Source of the DNA: CAZBWP01 sp964630265
GTDB lineage: Bacteria > Pseudomonadota > Alphaproteobacteria > Rhodospirillales > Defluviicoccaceae
Assembly: GCA_964630265.1 (NCBI GenBank)
Contig: CAZVRW010000028.1
Coordinates: forward strand, 1 to 36,292
Length of the DNA stretch: 36,292 nt
Reading direction: 5' to 3'
Under the pieces are notes generated by a model. The model ran no database searches. It saw only the letters and a program-made list of their open reading frames with translations, and was not told where the DNA came from. This document shows positions 7,499-18,183 of this stretch, piece after piece. Position 1 is the stretch's first letter; each line of letters opens with the position of its first letter. Made by a program: the position numbers and the translations under genes.

Positions 7499-8545
7499 AT
7501 GACCGATGTTGCCCGGTTCATCGCCGGACTGCCGAAAGCCGAGTTGCACCTGCACATCGAGGGCACGCTCGAGCCTGAACTGATGCTCGCGCTCGCCGCA
7601 CGCCACGACATGGCGCTGCCGTTCGCCTCGGTCGAGGCGCTTCGCGCCGCCTATCACTTCGGCAACCTGCAGGACTTCCTCGACCTCTACTATCAGGGCA
7701 TGGCGGTGTTGCAGACGGCGCAAGACTTTCACGACCTGGCGGCCGCCTATTTCGCGCGGGCACACGCCAACGGGGTGCGCCATGCCGAGATCTTCTTCGA
7801 TCCGCAGGCGCACACGCGCCGTGGCGTCGCGTTCGCCACGGTCGTCGATGGCCTCGCTGCCGGGGCGGCCGAGGCGGAGCGACAGTTCGGGCTGACCTCG
7901 CGACTGATCATGTGCTTCCTGCGCGACCTTTCAGCCGACGACGCCGCCGCGACGCTGGCGGCGGCGATGCCCTTCCGCGACCGGATCGCCGGGGTCGGGC
8001 TCGACTCGGCGGAGCGGGACCATCCGCCGGGGGTGTTCGCAGAGGTGTTTGCCCGTGCCCGCGCCGCCGGCTTCCGCGCCGTCGCCCACGCCGGCGAGGA
8101 AGGCCCGGCGGCGTATGTGCGCGATGCGCTTGACTGTTTGAAGGTGGAACGCATCGACCATGGCATCCGGGCGCTGGACGACGACGCCCTGGTCCGGCGC
8201 CTCGCCGCCGAAGGTATCCCGCTCACCGTTTGCCCGCTGTCCAACGTGCGCCTGCGCGTGGTTGCGGACATCACCGCCCATCCGTTGCCGAGACTGCTGG
8301 CCGCCGGCCTCATGGTCACGATCAATTCCGACGATCCGGCCTACTTCGGCGGCTACATCAACGCGAACTACGTTGCGGCCGCCGAGGCGTTCGGTTGGGA
8401 CGCGGAGCAGCTCGCGGCGCTCGCCCGCAACTCGTTCGCCGCCGCGTTTCTCGACGCCGCCGCCAAGGCCGCCCACCTGCACGCGGTCGACGCCTACCTG
8501 GACGCATGGAAAGGCCGGTCGCCGCCGCGGCTGGATCCCGCGTGA
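7499..8545 (+). CDS. add: Adenine/adenosine deaminase, adenine-type signature
   Basis: A 348-residue zinc amidohydrolase of the adenosine deaminase superfamily. Zinc and catalytic motifs are HLHIEG (H17, H19), VAHAGEEG, ERIDHGIRAL and NSDDPAYFGGYINANY. The last motif, with SDDPAYFGGY, is the form I associate with microbial adenine deaminases rather than true adenosine deaminases, so adenine to hypoxanthine is the likelier reaction. Hypoxanthine would then feed the divergent hpt. The ATG at 7499 is preferred over one at 7472 because GCGGAGGGG lies 5-8 bases upstream. The superfamily call is firm; the substrate is inferred. Confidence 0.93.
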   Translation: MTDVARFIAGLPKAELHLHIEGTLEPELMLALAARHDMALPFASVEALRAAYHFGNLQDFLDLYYQGMAVLQTAQDFHDLAAAYFARAHANGVRHAEIFFDPQAHTRRGVAFATVVDGLAAGAAEAERQFGLTSRLIMCFLRDLSADDAAATLAAAMPFRDRIAGVGLDSAERDHPPGVFAEVFARARAAGFRAVAHAGEEGPAAYVRDALDCLKVERIDHGIRALDDDALVRRLAAEGIPLTVCPLSNVRLRVVADITAHPLPRLLAAGLMVTINSDDPAYFGGYINANYVAAAEAFGWDAEQLAALARNSFAAAFLDAAAKAAHLHAVDAYLDAWKGRSPPRLDPA

Positions 8546-8569
8546 AGCGGCCGGCCCCCGCGGCGGCGC

Positions 8570-9886
8570 TCAGGCCTTTCGGGCGCGGGCGAGGAAGGCG
8601 CGATTGATCGGGCTGTGCGGCTTCAGCGCCAGACGCTCGTGGGCGAGTGCTTCGGCCAGATCGGCAAGGCCGCCGCGCAGCGCCGCCTCGGTCAGCGTCC
8701 AGTCGATGATGTCGCGCTGGGCGTGACTGCCGCCGATGCGGTTGACGACGTATCGCGTGCGATGCAGGCGCTTGACGCTGGCGTCATAGTCGCCGCGCCA
8801 GAACGCGGTGAAGCCCTCAAGCAGAGGGACGCCGACGTGGCCCGCCCAGTCCGCCATCGGCGTGGCACCCGCCGCCGTCTCGGTCAGCGCCGCGGTCAGG
8901 CGCGCCACCGCGTCGTCTCGGCCGGCGCCCAGGTGGGCCATCACCGCATGCCAATCGTTGAAGGGATAGGTGCGGCCGTCGGCATGCTGCTCCCAGGTGG
9001 TGGACAGTTCGCCCCAGCGGTCGCCGACGTCGATGCCGGCGAGGTGGAGACGTCAGAGCAGCGCCGAGGCATCGACCAGATCGAGCGCGACGTCGCTGCG
9101 CACGCCGCGGATCGGCCCATCGTAGAGCGCCAGCACCTCGGCGTGGTTGCCAAGATCCAGGTTGAATAGCGCCAGGTGCCACCAGTTGTGAACCTTGAAG
9201 AAGTTGTTGTCGCCGGACCAGTAGGGCTCGCGCGTCGTCATCCAGCCGATGCCGTCCTGGGCGCGGCCCTGCATTTCCATGACGTGCGCCACCGCATGAT
9301 GCGCCCAGCAGTCCAGCGGCTCACGGTCGATCGCTTGGCGCCCGACGTCCTCGGCACGCGTGTAGTCGCCCATCTCCTCCAGCCCGAATGCGTACATGCC
9401 GAGGACGCAGGAGTGACCGGGCACGTCCGCTGACCAGTGGGGCAGGGCGCGGGCAACACGATCGCGCAAGTCCCGGGCATTGCCGCGGTAGAAGTCCATG
9501 GAATGGCCGGATTGCAGGGCCAGCATGTCGCGCGGCCAGACGGTACAATGGTGGTCGAGGGTGATGGCTGCGGCGTCCCAATCGCCGCGCAGCACGTGGT
9601 CGAGGGCGGCAACGTGCGAAGCCTCGCGGGCGTCGGCCGGCAAGGTTCTGGCACGGTCGACGAGGCTTCGCGCCTCGGCCATGGCCGCCGGCTCGGCGGC
9701 GAAGAGCATCATGTGGGCCTTCGCCAAATGGGCCATGACAAAGGTGGGCGCCACGGCGATGGCTTGATCCAATTCTGCCAGCGGGGCGCCGCGATAGATG
9801 TTGAATTGCTCGATGGCGCGGTCGTAGAGGCCCATCGCCTTGGCCGCCGCGCCGGCGCACGCATTGCCCTGACGATCGGTGATCAT
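8570..9886 (-). pseudogene. TPR-type protein gene interrupted by one in-frame TGA
   Basis: Two open segments in the same frame, 9886-9056 and 9052-8570, are separated only by a TGA at 9055-9053 (codon 278). Joined, they give about 438 residues resembling tetratricopeptide (TTC38-like) proteins of alphaproteobacteria. Helical-repeat sequence such as PTFVMAHLAKAHMMLFAAEPAAM and LDCWAHHAVAHVMEMQGRAQDG is seen before the stop, and PFNDWHAVMAHLGAGRDDAV after it. The reading DASALL-stop-RLHLAGIDVGDRW suggests that the lost residue is Trp (TGG to TGA). No frameshift or length change is present, so this is either a recent nonsense mutation or a base error. The ATG at 9886 is preceded by two tandem copies of AGGGAGACACG, which duplicate the ribosome site. 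A truncated 277-residue product is still possible. Confidence 0.8.
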
Positions 9887-10061
9887 CCGCGTGTCTCCCT
9901 GCCGTGTCTCCCTACAATGAGCCCGACCATCAAAGGTTTGGACTCGGTCCGTCTCAATCGGCTACGGGACGTTGGGACGGCCGAAACGGCGGTCAAGGGG
10001 TGTCCGTCAAGCAGCGGCGATCAAGGGGCGGCGGCAAGACCCAGGGCTTCGACGACGATGC

Positions 10062-10625
10062 CTACCGCTCGCCACCCGGCACCCACAGCACGTCGGTGGC
10101 GCCGTGATCGTTGAGGTGGCGGGCGAGGACGAAGAAGTGGTCGGAGAGGCGGTTGATATAGCGGACCGCCGCCCCGTTGACCGGCTCGCTGCCGGCAAGG
10201 GCCGTGATCAGCCGCTCGGCCCGACGCGCGACGGTACGCGCCAAGTGCAGGTAGGCCGCGGCCGGCTTGCCACCGGGCAGGATGAAGGAGGAGAGCGGCT
10301 GCAGGTCAGCGTTCATGACGTCGATCTCCCGTTCCAGCCGCGTGACCTGGGAATCGACGATCCGCAGCGCCCCCTCCGCCTTCCGCCCCTGCTCCGGCGT
10401 GCACAGGTCGGCGCCGAGATCGAACAAATCATTCTGGATGCGCGCCAGCATGGCATCCACCTCACCGGCCGTATGCAGCCGGGCGAGACCGACGACGGCA
10501 TTGGTTTCGTCGACCGTGCCATAAGCTTCGACGCGGAGATCGTGTTTTGCCACGCGGGTCCCGTCGCCCAGTGACGTCTCGCCGGCATCGCCGCCTCGGG
10601 TGTAGATCTTTGTCAGGGTGACCAT
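10062..10625 (-). CDS. pduO: Corrinoid adenosyltransferase, PduO type
   Basis: A 187-residue ATP:cob(I)alamin adenosyltransferase that makes coenzyme B12 (adenosylcobalamin). The N-terminal ATP site is clear: IYTRGGDAGETSLGDG at about residues 7-22, followed by KHDLRVEAYGTVDETNA. The C-terminal RRAERL and YINRLSDHFFVLAR motifs complete the five-helix bundle. The length is normal. It sits downstream of a small membrane protein and close to the B12-dependent ethylmalonyl-CoA mutase gene at 14899, which needs this cofactor. The ATG is at 10625. I see no B12 riboswitch in the 110 bases upstream. Confidence 0.95.
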   Translation of the reverse strand: MVTLTKIYTRGGDAGETSLGDGTRVAKHDLRVEAYGTVDETNAVVGLARLHTAGEVDAMLARIQNDLFDLGADLCTPEQGRKAEGALRIVDSQVTRLEREIDVMNADLQPLSSFILPGGKPAAAYLHLARTVARRAERLITALAGSEPVNGAAVRYINRLSDHFFVLARHLNDHGATDVLWVPGGER

Positions 10626-10738
10626 CGGGGTGCTCCATCGCCGCGTTCACGTAACGATATAGGCGAGGACAGGGCGGAGGTCACGCCTTCGCCGCCGGTA
10701 GATCGACCGCGGCGTCGGTGGACCGTCGGGCCATTCGA

Positions 10739-10936
10739 TCAGTTGGCCGACAGCAGCACCATGGCGGCGAACACCAGGATCGCGAGCCCTTGCAGCGCGA
10801 CGCGCGCCGTCATCAGTTTCGTGGCGAGGTGGCGATCGGTACGGCTGCCGAACGCGAACGAGATCACCCCGGCAAACAGGGTCACGACGACGGCCGCCAT
10901 GACGGCTCCGAGCACATACGGCAAGATTGTCTCCAT
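10739..10936 (-). CDS. Small twin-helix (HIG1-like) membrane protein
   Basis: A 65-residue protein with two predicted membrane helices, about residues 4-27 (ILPYVLGAVMAAVVVTLFAG) and 44-63, joined by a short basic loop (SRTDRHLATKLMTAR). I recall similar proteins named twin transmembrane protein beside the cobalamin adenosyltransferase in other alphaproteobacteria; the pairing here agrees. The function is unknown. I use the ATG at 10936. An in-frame TTG at 10948 would add four residues and has no better ribosome site. Confidence 0.8.
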   Translation of the reverse strand: METILPYVLGAVMAAVVVTLFAGVISFAFGSRTDRHLATKLMTARVALQGLAILVFAAMVLLSAN

Positions 10937-11010
10937 CGATTGATCCAAACACGCGTTGGACGCGCCATCCCCCGGAGGTTACGGCGCGTCCCGCGCTTCG
11001 GTTTGCCGCC

Positions 11011-12684
11011 TCAGGTGCGGGCGCTGAGCAGGCCGCGGGCCACGACGTGGGCCTGAATCTCGGCGGCGCCCTCGAAGACGTTCAGGATCCGGGCATCGCA
11101 GAGCACCCGCGAGATCGGATATTCGAGGGCATAGCCGTTGCCGCCGTGGATCTGCACGGCGTTGTCGGCATTCGACCAGGCGACACGGGCGGCGAGCAGT
11201 TTGGCAAAACCGGCCTCGATGTCGCAGCGCTGGTCGAGATCCTTCTGCCGCGCCGAGTCGAAGGTGAGCTGGCGGGCGATCATCGTTTCGACGGCCATCC
11301 ACGCCAGCTTGCCCCAGACCCTGGGGAAGTTGAAGATCGGCTGACCGAATTGGACCCGCTCCTGGGCATATTGCAGGCCGAGTTCCATGGCGTTTTGGGC
11401 GACGCCGACGGCACGGGCGGCAGTCTGGATGCGGGCGCCCTCGAATGTCGACATCAGCTGCTTGAAGCCGTTGCCTTCGGCGCGGCCGAGCAGGTTCTCC
11501 GCCTTGACCTCGAAGCCGTCGAAGCCGAGCTCGTATTCCTTCATGCCGCGGTAGCCGAGCACCTCGATCTCGCCGCCGGTCATTCCCGGCGCCGGGAAGG
11601 GATCGTCGTCGGTGCCGCGGGGCTTCTCAGCAAGGAACATGCTCAGCCCCTTGTAGCCGGAGGTCTCCGGATCGGTGCGGGCGAGCAGGGTCATCATGTC
11701 GGTGCGGGCGGCATGGGTGATCCAGGTCTTGTTGCCGGTGATCTTGTAGACGTCACCCGTTTTGACCGCGCGGGTGCGCAGCGAGCCCAGGTCCGAGCCG
11801 GTGTTCGGCTCGGTGAACACCGCGGTCGGCAGGATCTCACCGGCGGCCAGCTTCGGCAGGTAGTGCGCCTTCTGATCGTCGGTCCCGCCGAGCTTGATCA
11901 GTTCGCCGGCGATCTCCGACCGGGTGCCGAGGGAGCCGACGCCGATATAAGCGCGCGACAGCTCTTCGGTGACAACGCACATCGCCAGCTTGCCCATGCC
12001 GAGGCCGCCGAACTCCTCCGGGATGGTCAGGCCGAAGACGCCGAGTTCCGCCATCTCGTCGATGATCTCCATCGGGATCAGCTCGTCGCGCATGTGCCAG
12101 CCATGGGCGAAGGGCAGGACTTTCTCCTCGCTCCAGCGGCGGAACTGGTCAGCGATCATGGCCAGGTCTTCGTCGAGACCCGCGTCACCGAAGTGGCCAT
12201 CGCTGATGATCGCCGCTATCCGCCGCCGCACGGCGTCGGTGTTGCCCTGCTTGATCAGCAGGGAGACGGCCGGCGTGAAGAAGGCATGCAGCGCGTCATC
12301 GCCGACGCCCATGTCGTAGGGGCGGACGATTTCCCCCTGCGCCATGGGAATGCCGCCGACCATCTGCGACAGATACTCGCCGTACGCCGCTTGCAGGTAT
12401 AGCATCTCCAGTTCGCCCAGCCGGTCTTCGCCCTGCAGCCGTTCGGCCCAGGCGACCATGCCGCGCAACGCCGACGCATAGGTGGAGAACCAAGCGTAGC
12501 CGTGGGCGGCGAACTGGTGCCGGTCGACCAGATCCGACGGGATCCGGCCGTCGCGGACGACAAGACGCGACACCTCCTTCCGTACTTCCACTTGAAGGTG
12601 TTGGACCGCGTTGTAGGCGTCGAGACAGGTGGTAATGAGGTCCGTCAGAACTAGGCTTTCGGTGTCACGAATAGGGGCATCCAT
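11011..12684 (-). CDS. mcd: (2S)-methylsuccinyl-CoA dehydrogenase
   Basis: A flavin acyl-CoA dehydrogenase of about 557 residues that oxidises (2S)-methylsuccinyl-CoA to mesaconyl-CoA in the ethylmalonyl-CoA pathway. The catalytic fold occupies the C-terminal 400 residues, with GVFGLTIPEEFGGLG, AVFTEPNTGSDLGSLRTRA, KTWITHAARTDMM, ARAVGVAQNAMELGL, and QIHGGNGYALEYPISRVLCD near the end. An N-terminal helical extension of about 150 residues distinguishes Mcd from ordinary short-chain enzymes. The ATG at 12684 has AAGGA about 10 bases upstream; alternative starts lie at 12693, 12702 and a GTG at 12705. It follows ccr on the same strand but is separated by a strong terminator-like hairpin, so it probably has its own promoter. 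Electrons should go to ETF, which is not in the window. Confidence 0.93.
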   Translation of the reverse strand: MDAPIRDTESLVLTDLITTCLDAYNAVQHLQVEVRKEVSRLVVRDGRIPSDLVDRHQFAAHGYAWFSTYASALRGMVAWAERLQGEDRLGELEMLYLQAAYGEYLSQMVGGIPMAQGEIVRPYDMGVGDDALHAFFTPAVSLLIKQGNTDAVRRRIAAIISDGHFGDAGLDEDLAMIADQFRRWSEEKVLPFAHGWHMRDELIPMEIIDEMAELGVFGLTIPEEFGGLGMGKLAMCVVTEELSRAYIGVGSLGTRSEIAGELIKLGGTDDQKAHYLPKLAAGEILPTAVFTEPNTGSDLGSLRTRAVKTGDVYKITGNKTWITHAARTDMMTLLARTDPETSGYKGLSMFLAEKPRGTDDDPFPAPGMTGGEIEVLGYRGMKEYELGFDGFEVKAENLLGRAEGNGFKQLMSTFEGARIQTAARAVGVAQNAMELGLQYAQERVQFGQPIFNFPRVWGKLAWMAVETMIARQLTFDSARQKDLDQRCDIEAGFAKLLAARVAWSNADNAVQIHGGNGYALEYPISRVLCDARILNVFEGAAEIQAHVVARGLLSART

Positions 12685-12702
12685 GGCGTTCATATCCTTC
12701 AT

Positions 12703-12747
12703 CACAGCATCGGCACTAAAGCATCGGCATCGAAGGCTCGGGCATCA
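12703..12747. repeat. Three degenerate 14-15 bp direct repeats upstream of mcd
   Basis: Units GCATCGGCACTAAA, GCATCGGCATCGAA and GGCTCGGGCATCAAA follow one another directly upstream of the mcd start region. They lie between the ccr terminator-like hairpin and mcd, where the mcd promoter or leader must be. They could be regulator binding sites or a simple slippage product. Confidence 0.45.
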
Positions 12748-12753
12748 AAGCAA

Positions 12754-12779
12754 ACGGGGCCGGATCGCTCCGGCCCCGT
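12754..12779 (-). terminator. Rho-independent terminator after ccr
   Basis: A perfect 11-bp stem (ACGGGGCCGGA with its complement) around a TCGC loop. Read on the minus strand it is followed by TTTGCTTTG. It lies about 105 bases after the ccr stop and about 70 bases before the mcd start, so it would end the ccr transcript and insulate mcd. Confidence 0.7.
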
Positions 12780-12882
12780 CGTTGCAAATGTCGCGATGGT
12801 CGCTGCGCGATCGCGGGCCGAGCGCTCTAACGTTCTCCGCTAATGTGACGGCCAGGATGCGCCTTGACAAGCGAGGCTCCGT

Positions 12883-14640
<1,758 letters not shown>

Positions 14641-14898
14641 GGTGTCTCCTCCGCAGGCGGCTCAACGGGGCGGACGTCGACGCTTTCCCCGCGCCGGTCT
14701 CCATCGTACACTAAAAGCCTGGGAGGGGCCAAAACGCGCGGATCACGTGGTCCAAGTCGATGAATCGTTGTAGACCGATGAGCCTTTCTTCGCAATGCAC
14801 AATTTGTTAGATTCTTGGACGCACCCGGGAAAACGGGCGGTTTTTCCAAGGTTTTGTGCCGTCGGCGCGACCGCGGCCCAGCCGAGAGGAGGCAGGAA
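14641..14898. promoter_or_regulatory. Divergent ccr/ecm control region
   Basis: This 258-base spacer must hold the promoters of both pathway genes. I see an imperfect palindrome GGATCACGTGGTCC at 14740-14753 centred on CACGTG, a candidate operator. A weak -35/-10 pair toward ecm (TTTCTT, 16 bases, TTAGAT) lies at about 14785-14812. A 6-bp stem GGAAAA/TTTTCC at 14828-14847 falls in the presumed ecm leader. The ecm ribosome site GAGAGGAGG lies just before 14899. Known regulators of this pathway in other alphaproteobacteria act at ccr promoters; I cannot match a specific site. Confidence 0.45.
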
Positions 14899-16905
14899 AT
14901 GTCGAGTGAATTAGCAACCGCAGCACAGGCCGTGAAACGTGACAAGCCGTGGTTGATCCGAACCTATTCCGGCTACGCCTCGGCGAAGGAGTCCAACGCG
15001 CTGTACCGTAAGAACCTGGCGCGCGGGCAGACCGGTCTCTCCATCGCCTTCGACCTGCCGACACAGACCGGCTACGACTCCGATCACGTGTTGGCGCGCG
15101 GTGAGGTGGGGAAGGTCGGCGTCCCGGTCTGCCACCTTGGCGACATGATGACGCTGCTCGACGGCATTCCGCTCGATCAGATGAACACATCCATGACCAT
15201 CAACGCGCCGGCGGCTTGGCTGCTCTCTCTCTACATCGCCGCCGCCGACAAGCAGGGCGTCGCCCGAAAGCAACTGTCGGGCACGACGCAGAATGACATC
15301 ATCAAGGAGTACCTGTCCCGCGGCACCTACATTTTCCCGCCGGCGCCGTCGATGCGGCTCACCGGCGACGTCATCGCCTTCACTTACCGCGAGGTGCCGA
15401 AGTGGAACCCGATGAACGTCTGCTCCTATCACCTGCAGGAGGCGGGGGCGACGCCGGTCCAGGAACTGGCCTTCGCCCTGGCCACGGCGATCGCCGTGCT
15501 CGATACCGTGCAGGCATCCGGCCAAGTGCCGGAAAATGAGTTCCCGGAGGTGGTGGGGCGGATCAGTTTCTTCGTCAACGCCGGCATCCGGTTCATTACC
15601 GAGATGTGCAAGATGCGGGCGTTCTGCGAGCTTTGGGACGAGATCACGGCAGAGCGCTACGGCGTCGCCGACGAAAAGCTGCGGCGGTTCCGCTACGGCG
15701 TTCAGGTCAACTCCCTCGGCCTCACCGAACAGCAGCCGGAAAACAACGTCTATCGCATCCTGCTCGAGATGCTCGCTGTGGTGCTGTCGCGGAGCGCCCG
15801 CGCGCGCGCCGTCCAGCTGCCGGCGTGGAACGAGGCGCTCGGTCTGCCCAGGCCGTGGGACCAGCAGTGGTCGCTGCGCCTCCAGCAGATCGTCGCCTAC
15901 GAAACCGATCTGCTTGAGTATGCGGACATCTTCGACGGCTCCCGCGCTATCGCCGAGAAGGTCGAAGAGCTCAAGTACCAGGCGCGTGAAGAGTTGAAGC
16001 GGATCGAGGAGGTCGGTGGCGCGGTGCGCGCCGTCGACACCAGCTACATGAAACAGCGGCTGGTCGAGTCCAACGCCCGGCGGCTGGCCGCCATCGAGGC
16101 CGGCGAACAGATCGTCATCGGCGTCAACAAGTTCGTCGACGCCGAGCCGTCGCCGTTGAGCACCGGCGAGGGCAGCATCATGACCGTCGATGCGCGCGCC
16201 GAGGCCAATCAGATCGAGTCGCTCAAGGCTTGGCGTGAGGGCCGCGATCAAGCCGCCGTCGGCGCCGCCCTCGACGACCTCGCCGCCGCCGCGCGGGAGG
16301 GCCGCAACATCATGGAGCCCTCCATCGCCTGCGCCCACGCCGGCGTCACCACCGGCGAATGGGCGGGGGCGCTGCGCGAGGTCTTCGGCGAATACCGGGC
16401 GCCGACAGGCGTTGCCCAGGCCTCGGTCGCCGGCGACGTCGCCGCGCTGAAAACCGTCCGCACCCGTGTCGAGGTGCTGACCGATCGGCTCGGCCGCCGG
16501 ATCAAGATGCTGGTCGGCAAACCGGGCCTCGATGGCCACTCCAACGGCGCCGAACAAATCGCGCTGCGCGCCCGCGACTCCGGGCTCGAGGTGGTCTATG
16601 AGGGCATCCGGCTGACGCCCGAGCAGATCGTCAACGCCGCGCTCGAGGAAGGGGTGCACGTGGTCGGACTGTCCATTCTTTCGGGGTCGCACGTGCCGCT
16701 GGTCGCGGAGATCATGCGGCGGATGCGCGACGCCGACCTGGGTGACGTGCCGGTGGTCGTTGGCGGCATCATTCCGCCCGAAGACGCGCAAACGCTGCGT
16801 CAGGCCGGGGTGGCGCGGGTCTACACGCCCAAGGACTTCGACCTGAACGCGATCATGGCCGACATCCTCGACCTGCTCGAGGAAACGACGCCGGAGGCGG
16901 CCTGA
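14899..16905 (+). CDS. ecm: Ethylmalonyl-CoA mutase, coenzyme B12-dependent
   Basis: A 668-residue adenosylcobalamin enzyme that converts (2R)-ethylmalonyl-CoA to (2S)-methylsuccinyl-CoA, linking Ccr to Mcd. Residues 1-520 form the substrate TIM barrel, starting with RTYSGYASAKESNALYRKNL, then IAFDLPTQTGYDSDH, LSGTTQNDIIKEYLSRGTY and NNVYRILLEML. The C-terminal cobalamin domain (about 533-660) has the base-off signature D545-x-H547-x-x-G550, SIL at 592-594 and GG at 622-623. The single-chain form and the N-terminal motif distinguish it from methylmalonyl-CoA mutase. The ATG at 14899 is chosen over an upstream extension because GAGAGGAGG precedes it. The gene ends 39 bases from the convergent diguanylate cyclase gene. 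Confidence 0.95.
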   Translation: MSSELATAAQAVKRDKPWLIRTYSGYASAKESNALYRKNLARGQTGLSIAFDLPTQTGYDSDHVLARGEVGKVGVPVCHLGDMMTLLDGIPLDQMNTSMTINAPAAWLLSLYIAAADKQGVARKQLSGTTQNDIIKEYLSRGTYIFPPAPSMRLTGDVIAFTYREVPKWNPMNVCSYHLQEAGATPVQELAFALATAIAVLDTVQASGQVPENEFPEVVGRISFFVNAGIRFITEMCKMRAFCELWDEITAERYGVADEKLRRFRYGVQVNSLGLTEQQPENNVYRILLEMLAVVLSRSARARAVQLPAWNEALGLPRPWDQQWSLRLQQIVAYETDLLEYADIFDGSRAIAEKVEELKYQAREELKRIEEVGGAVRAVDTSYMKQRLVESNARRLAAIEAGEQIVIGVNKFVDAEPSPLSTGEGSIMTVDARAEANQIESLKAWREGRDQAAVGAALDDLAAAAREGRNIMEPSIACAHAGVTTGEWAGALREVFGEYRAPTGVAQASVAGDVAALKTVRTRVEVLTDRLGRRIKMLVGKPGLDGHSNGAEQIALRARDSGLEVVYEGIRLTPEQIVNAALEEGVHVVGLSILSGSHVPLVAEIMRRMRDADLGDVPVVVGGIIPPEDAQTLRQAGVARVYTPKDFDLNAIMADILDLLEETTPEAA

Positions 16906-16944
16906 CCGCGACGGCGCGCCGAGGGGAAAGGGTTATCGGTCGGA

Positions 16945-18015
16945 TCAGCCCGCCGCCGGTTGCAGCGCGGCGTCGGGTGCGTCCTCCAGGTCGTCTTCGG
17001 TCTTGACTTGGTTGCGGCCGCTGTTCTTGGCGAGGTAGAGCGCACGGTCGGCACGCTCGATCAACGTTTCCATGGTGTCGCCGAAGGCGAACTCGGCGAC
17101 GCCGATGGAAACGGTGACGTTGCCCTTCCGTTCACCGGTGGTTTTGCGCACGATCGCCTGCTCGGAGACCGCCTTGCGCAAGACCTCGGCGATGCGCTTG
17201 GCTTGGTCGATGCCGGCGTCGCACAGGATGACGACGAACTCCTCGCCGCCGAACCGGGCGGCCAAGTCCTTGCCCTTGATGTTGTTCTGCAAGGTCGCGG
17301 CGGTGAGCTTGAGAATCTTGTCGCCGACGATGTGGCCGTAGCTGTCGTTGACCCGCTTGAAGTGATCGATATCGATGACGAGCAGGCACAACTGCGAGAG
17401 GGAGCGGTCGGCCGCCTGCATCGCCGCCGTCACCACCCGCTGAAACTCGGCGCGGTTGGCCAACCCGGTCAGCGGATCGGTGATCGCTTCCTTTCGGACG
17501 CTGGTCAACTCTTCGGACAAACTGTTGATGGTGGATGCACTGTCGATCAGCTTGCGTTCCAGCATCTGGCTGTGGGCAACGACGGACTGCGTCTCCACCA
17601 ACACCCGGCTGATGATGTCACGGACATCGGTGGTGCCGACGTCGGAGGATAGTCGGTCCGACGCGGATTCCAGGGTCGTTTTGTAGTCCGAGGTGTTGCG
17701 ACCGGCATCGCCGATGATCTCCAGCAGTTTTCCGAGTTCGTCGGCGACCGAGCCGGCAAGCTGGGAGAGGATGAACGTCTCATCGGACTTCAAGCAGAAC
17801 TGGTTGTAGAGCTCGGTGACCGTCGTGTCGCCGATGGGCAGGTTATTCAGGAAGATGTGGTCGAGCTGTCGGTTGAGCTCGGCGCAACCACCTTCAAAAT
17901 ACGTGAAGAAGACGACGTAGGCATTGGGTGACGGCGTCAGCCCCAGGTCACCGATGCGGGCAAGCGCGAGACCCGCGCATCGGGCGTCCCGTTGTCTTTT
18001 CTGACTGCTGCTCAC
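16945..18015 (-). CDS. GGDEF diguanylate cyclase
   Basis: A 356-residue soluble protein. Residues 1-170 are helical and partly coiled-coil with no recognised sensor domain; residues 176-330 form a GGDEF domain that makes cyclic di-GMP from two GTP. The active-site motif is GGEEF at 256-260, an active form. DIDHFKRVNDSYGH (metal and guanine site) and the C-terminal VSIGVAEF are intact. The inhibitory-site position that is normally RxxD reads KGKD (247-250), so product inhibition may be weak. The C-terminus is a short acidic tail. No partner gene is evident; it converges on ecm. Confidence 0.92.
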   Translation of the reverse strand: MSSSQKRQRDARCAGLALARIGDLGLTPSPNAYVVFFTYFEGGCAELNRQLDHIFLNNLPIGDTTVTELYNQFCLKSDETFILSQLAGSVADELGKLLEIIGDAGRNTSDYKTTLESASDRLSSDVGTTDVRDIISRVLVETQSVVAHSQMLERKLIDSASTINSLSEELTSVRKEAITDPLTGLANRAEFQRVVTAAMQAADRSLSQLCLLVIDIDHFKRVNDSYGHIVGDKILKLTAATLQNNIKGKDLAARFGGEEFVVILCDAGIDQAKRIAEVLRKAVSEQAIVRKTTGERKGNVTVSIGVAEFAFGDTMETLIERADRALYLAKNSGRNQVKTEDDLEDAPDAALQPAAG

Positions 18016-18183
18016 GCATCGCCTCCATCGTTCTGACCCGAACCTGCCGGTGGCCGGAAATGTGGCTCAAATGGGTTATTGCACGGTTAATGCCGACGAC
18101 GAGGCCAAGGCGGCGCGGCCACGGCAGCGCGGCCGTAACCCGCAGCCACGCCGGCACCGCCGCTCGCCGACGGCAGGCCGCGG

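Noticed and set aside
9053..9055. TGA in the TPR gene as selenocysteine or as a reassigned tryptophan codon
   Set aside because: There is no sign of a SECIS element, the site looks like an ordinary Trp position, and other genes in the window end in TGA, so the code is standard.
10959..10990. 8-bp inverted repeat GACGCGCC/GGCGCGTC after mcd as its terminator
   Set aside because: The loop is 16 bases and no T run follows on the minus strand; too weak to call.
14911..16791. 626-residue antisense frame opposite ecm, and similar long frames opposite hppA (5037-6770) and fdhA (26271-27929)
   Set aside because: These are mirror frames caused by high GC in third codon positions; their translations are Arg/Ala/Gly/His-rich and lack domain motifs, while the opposite strands hold clear enzymes.
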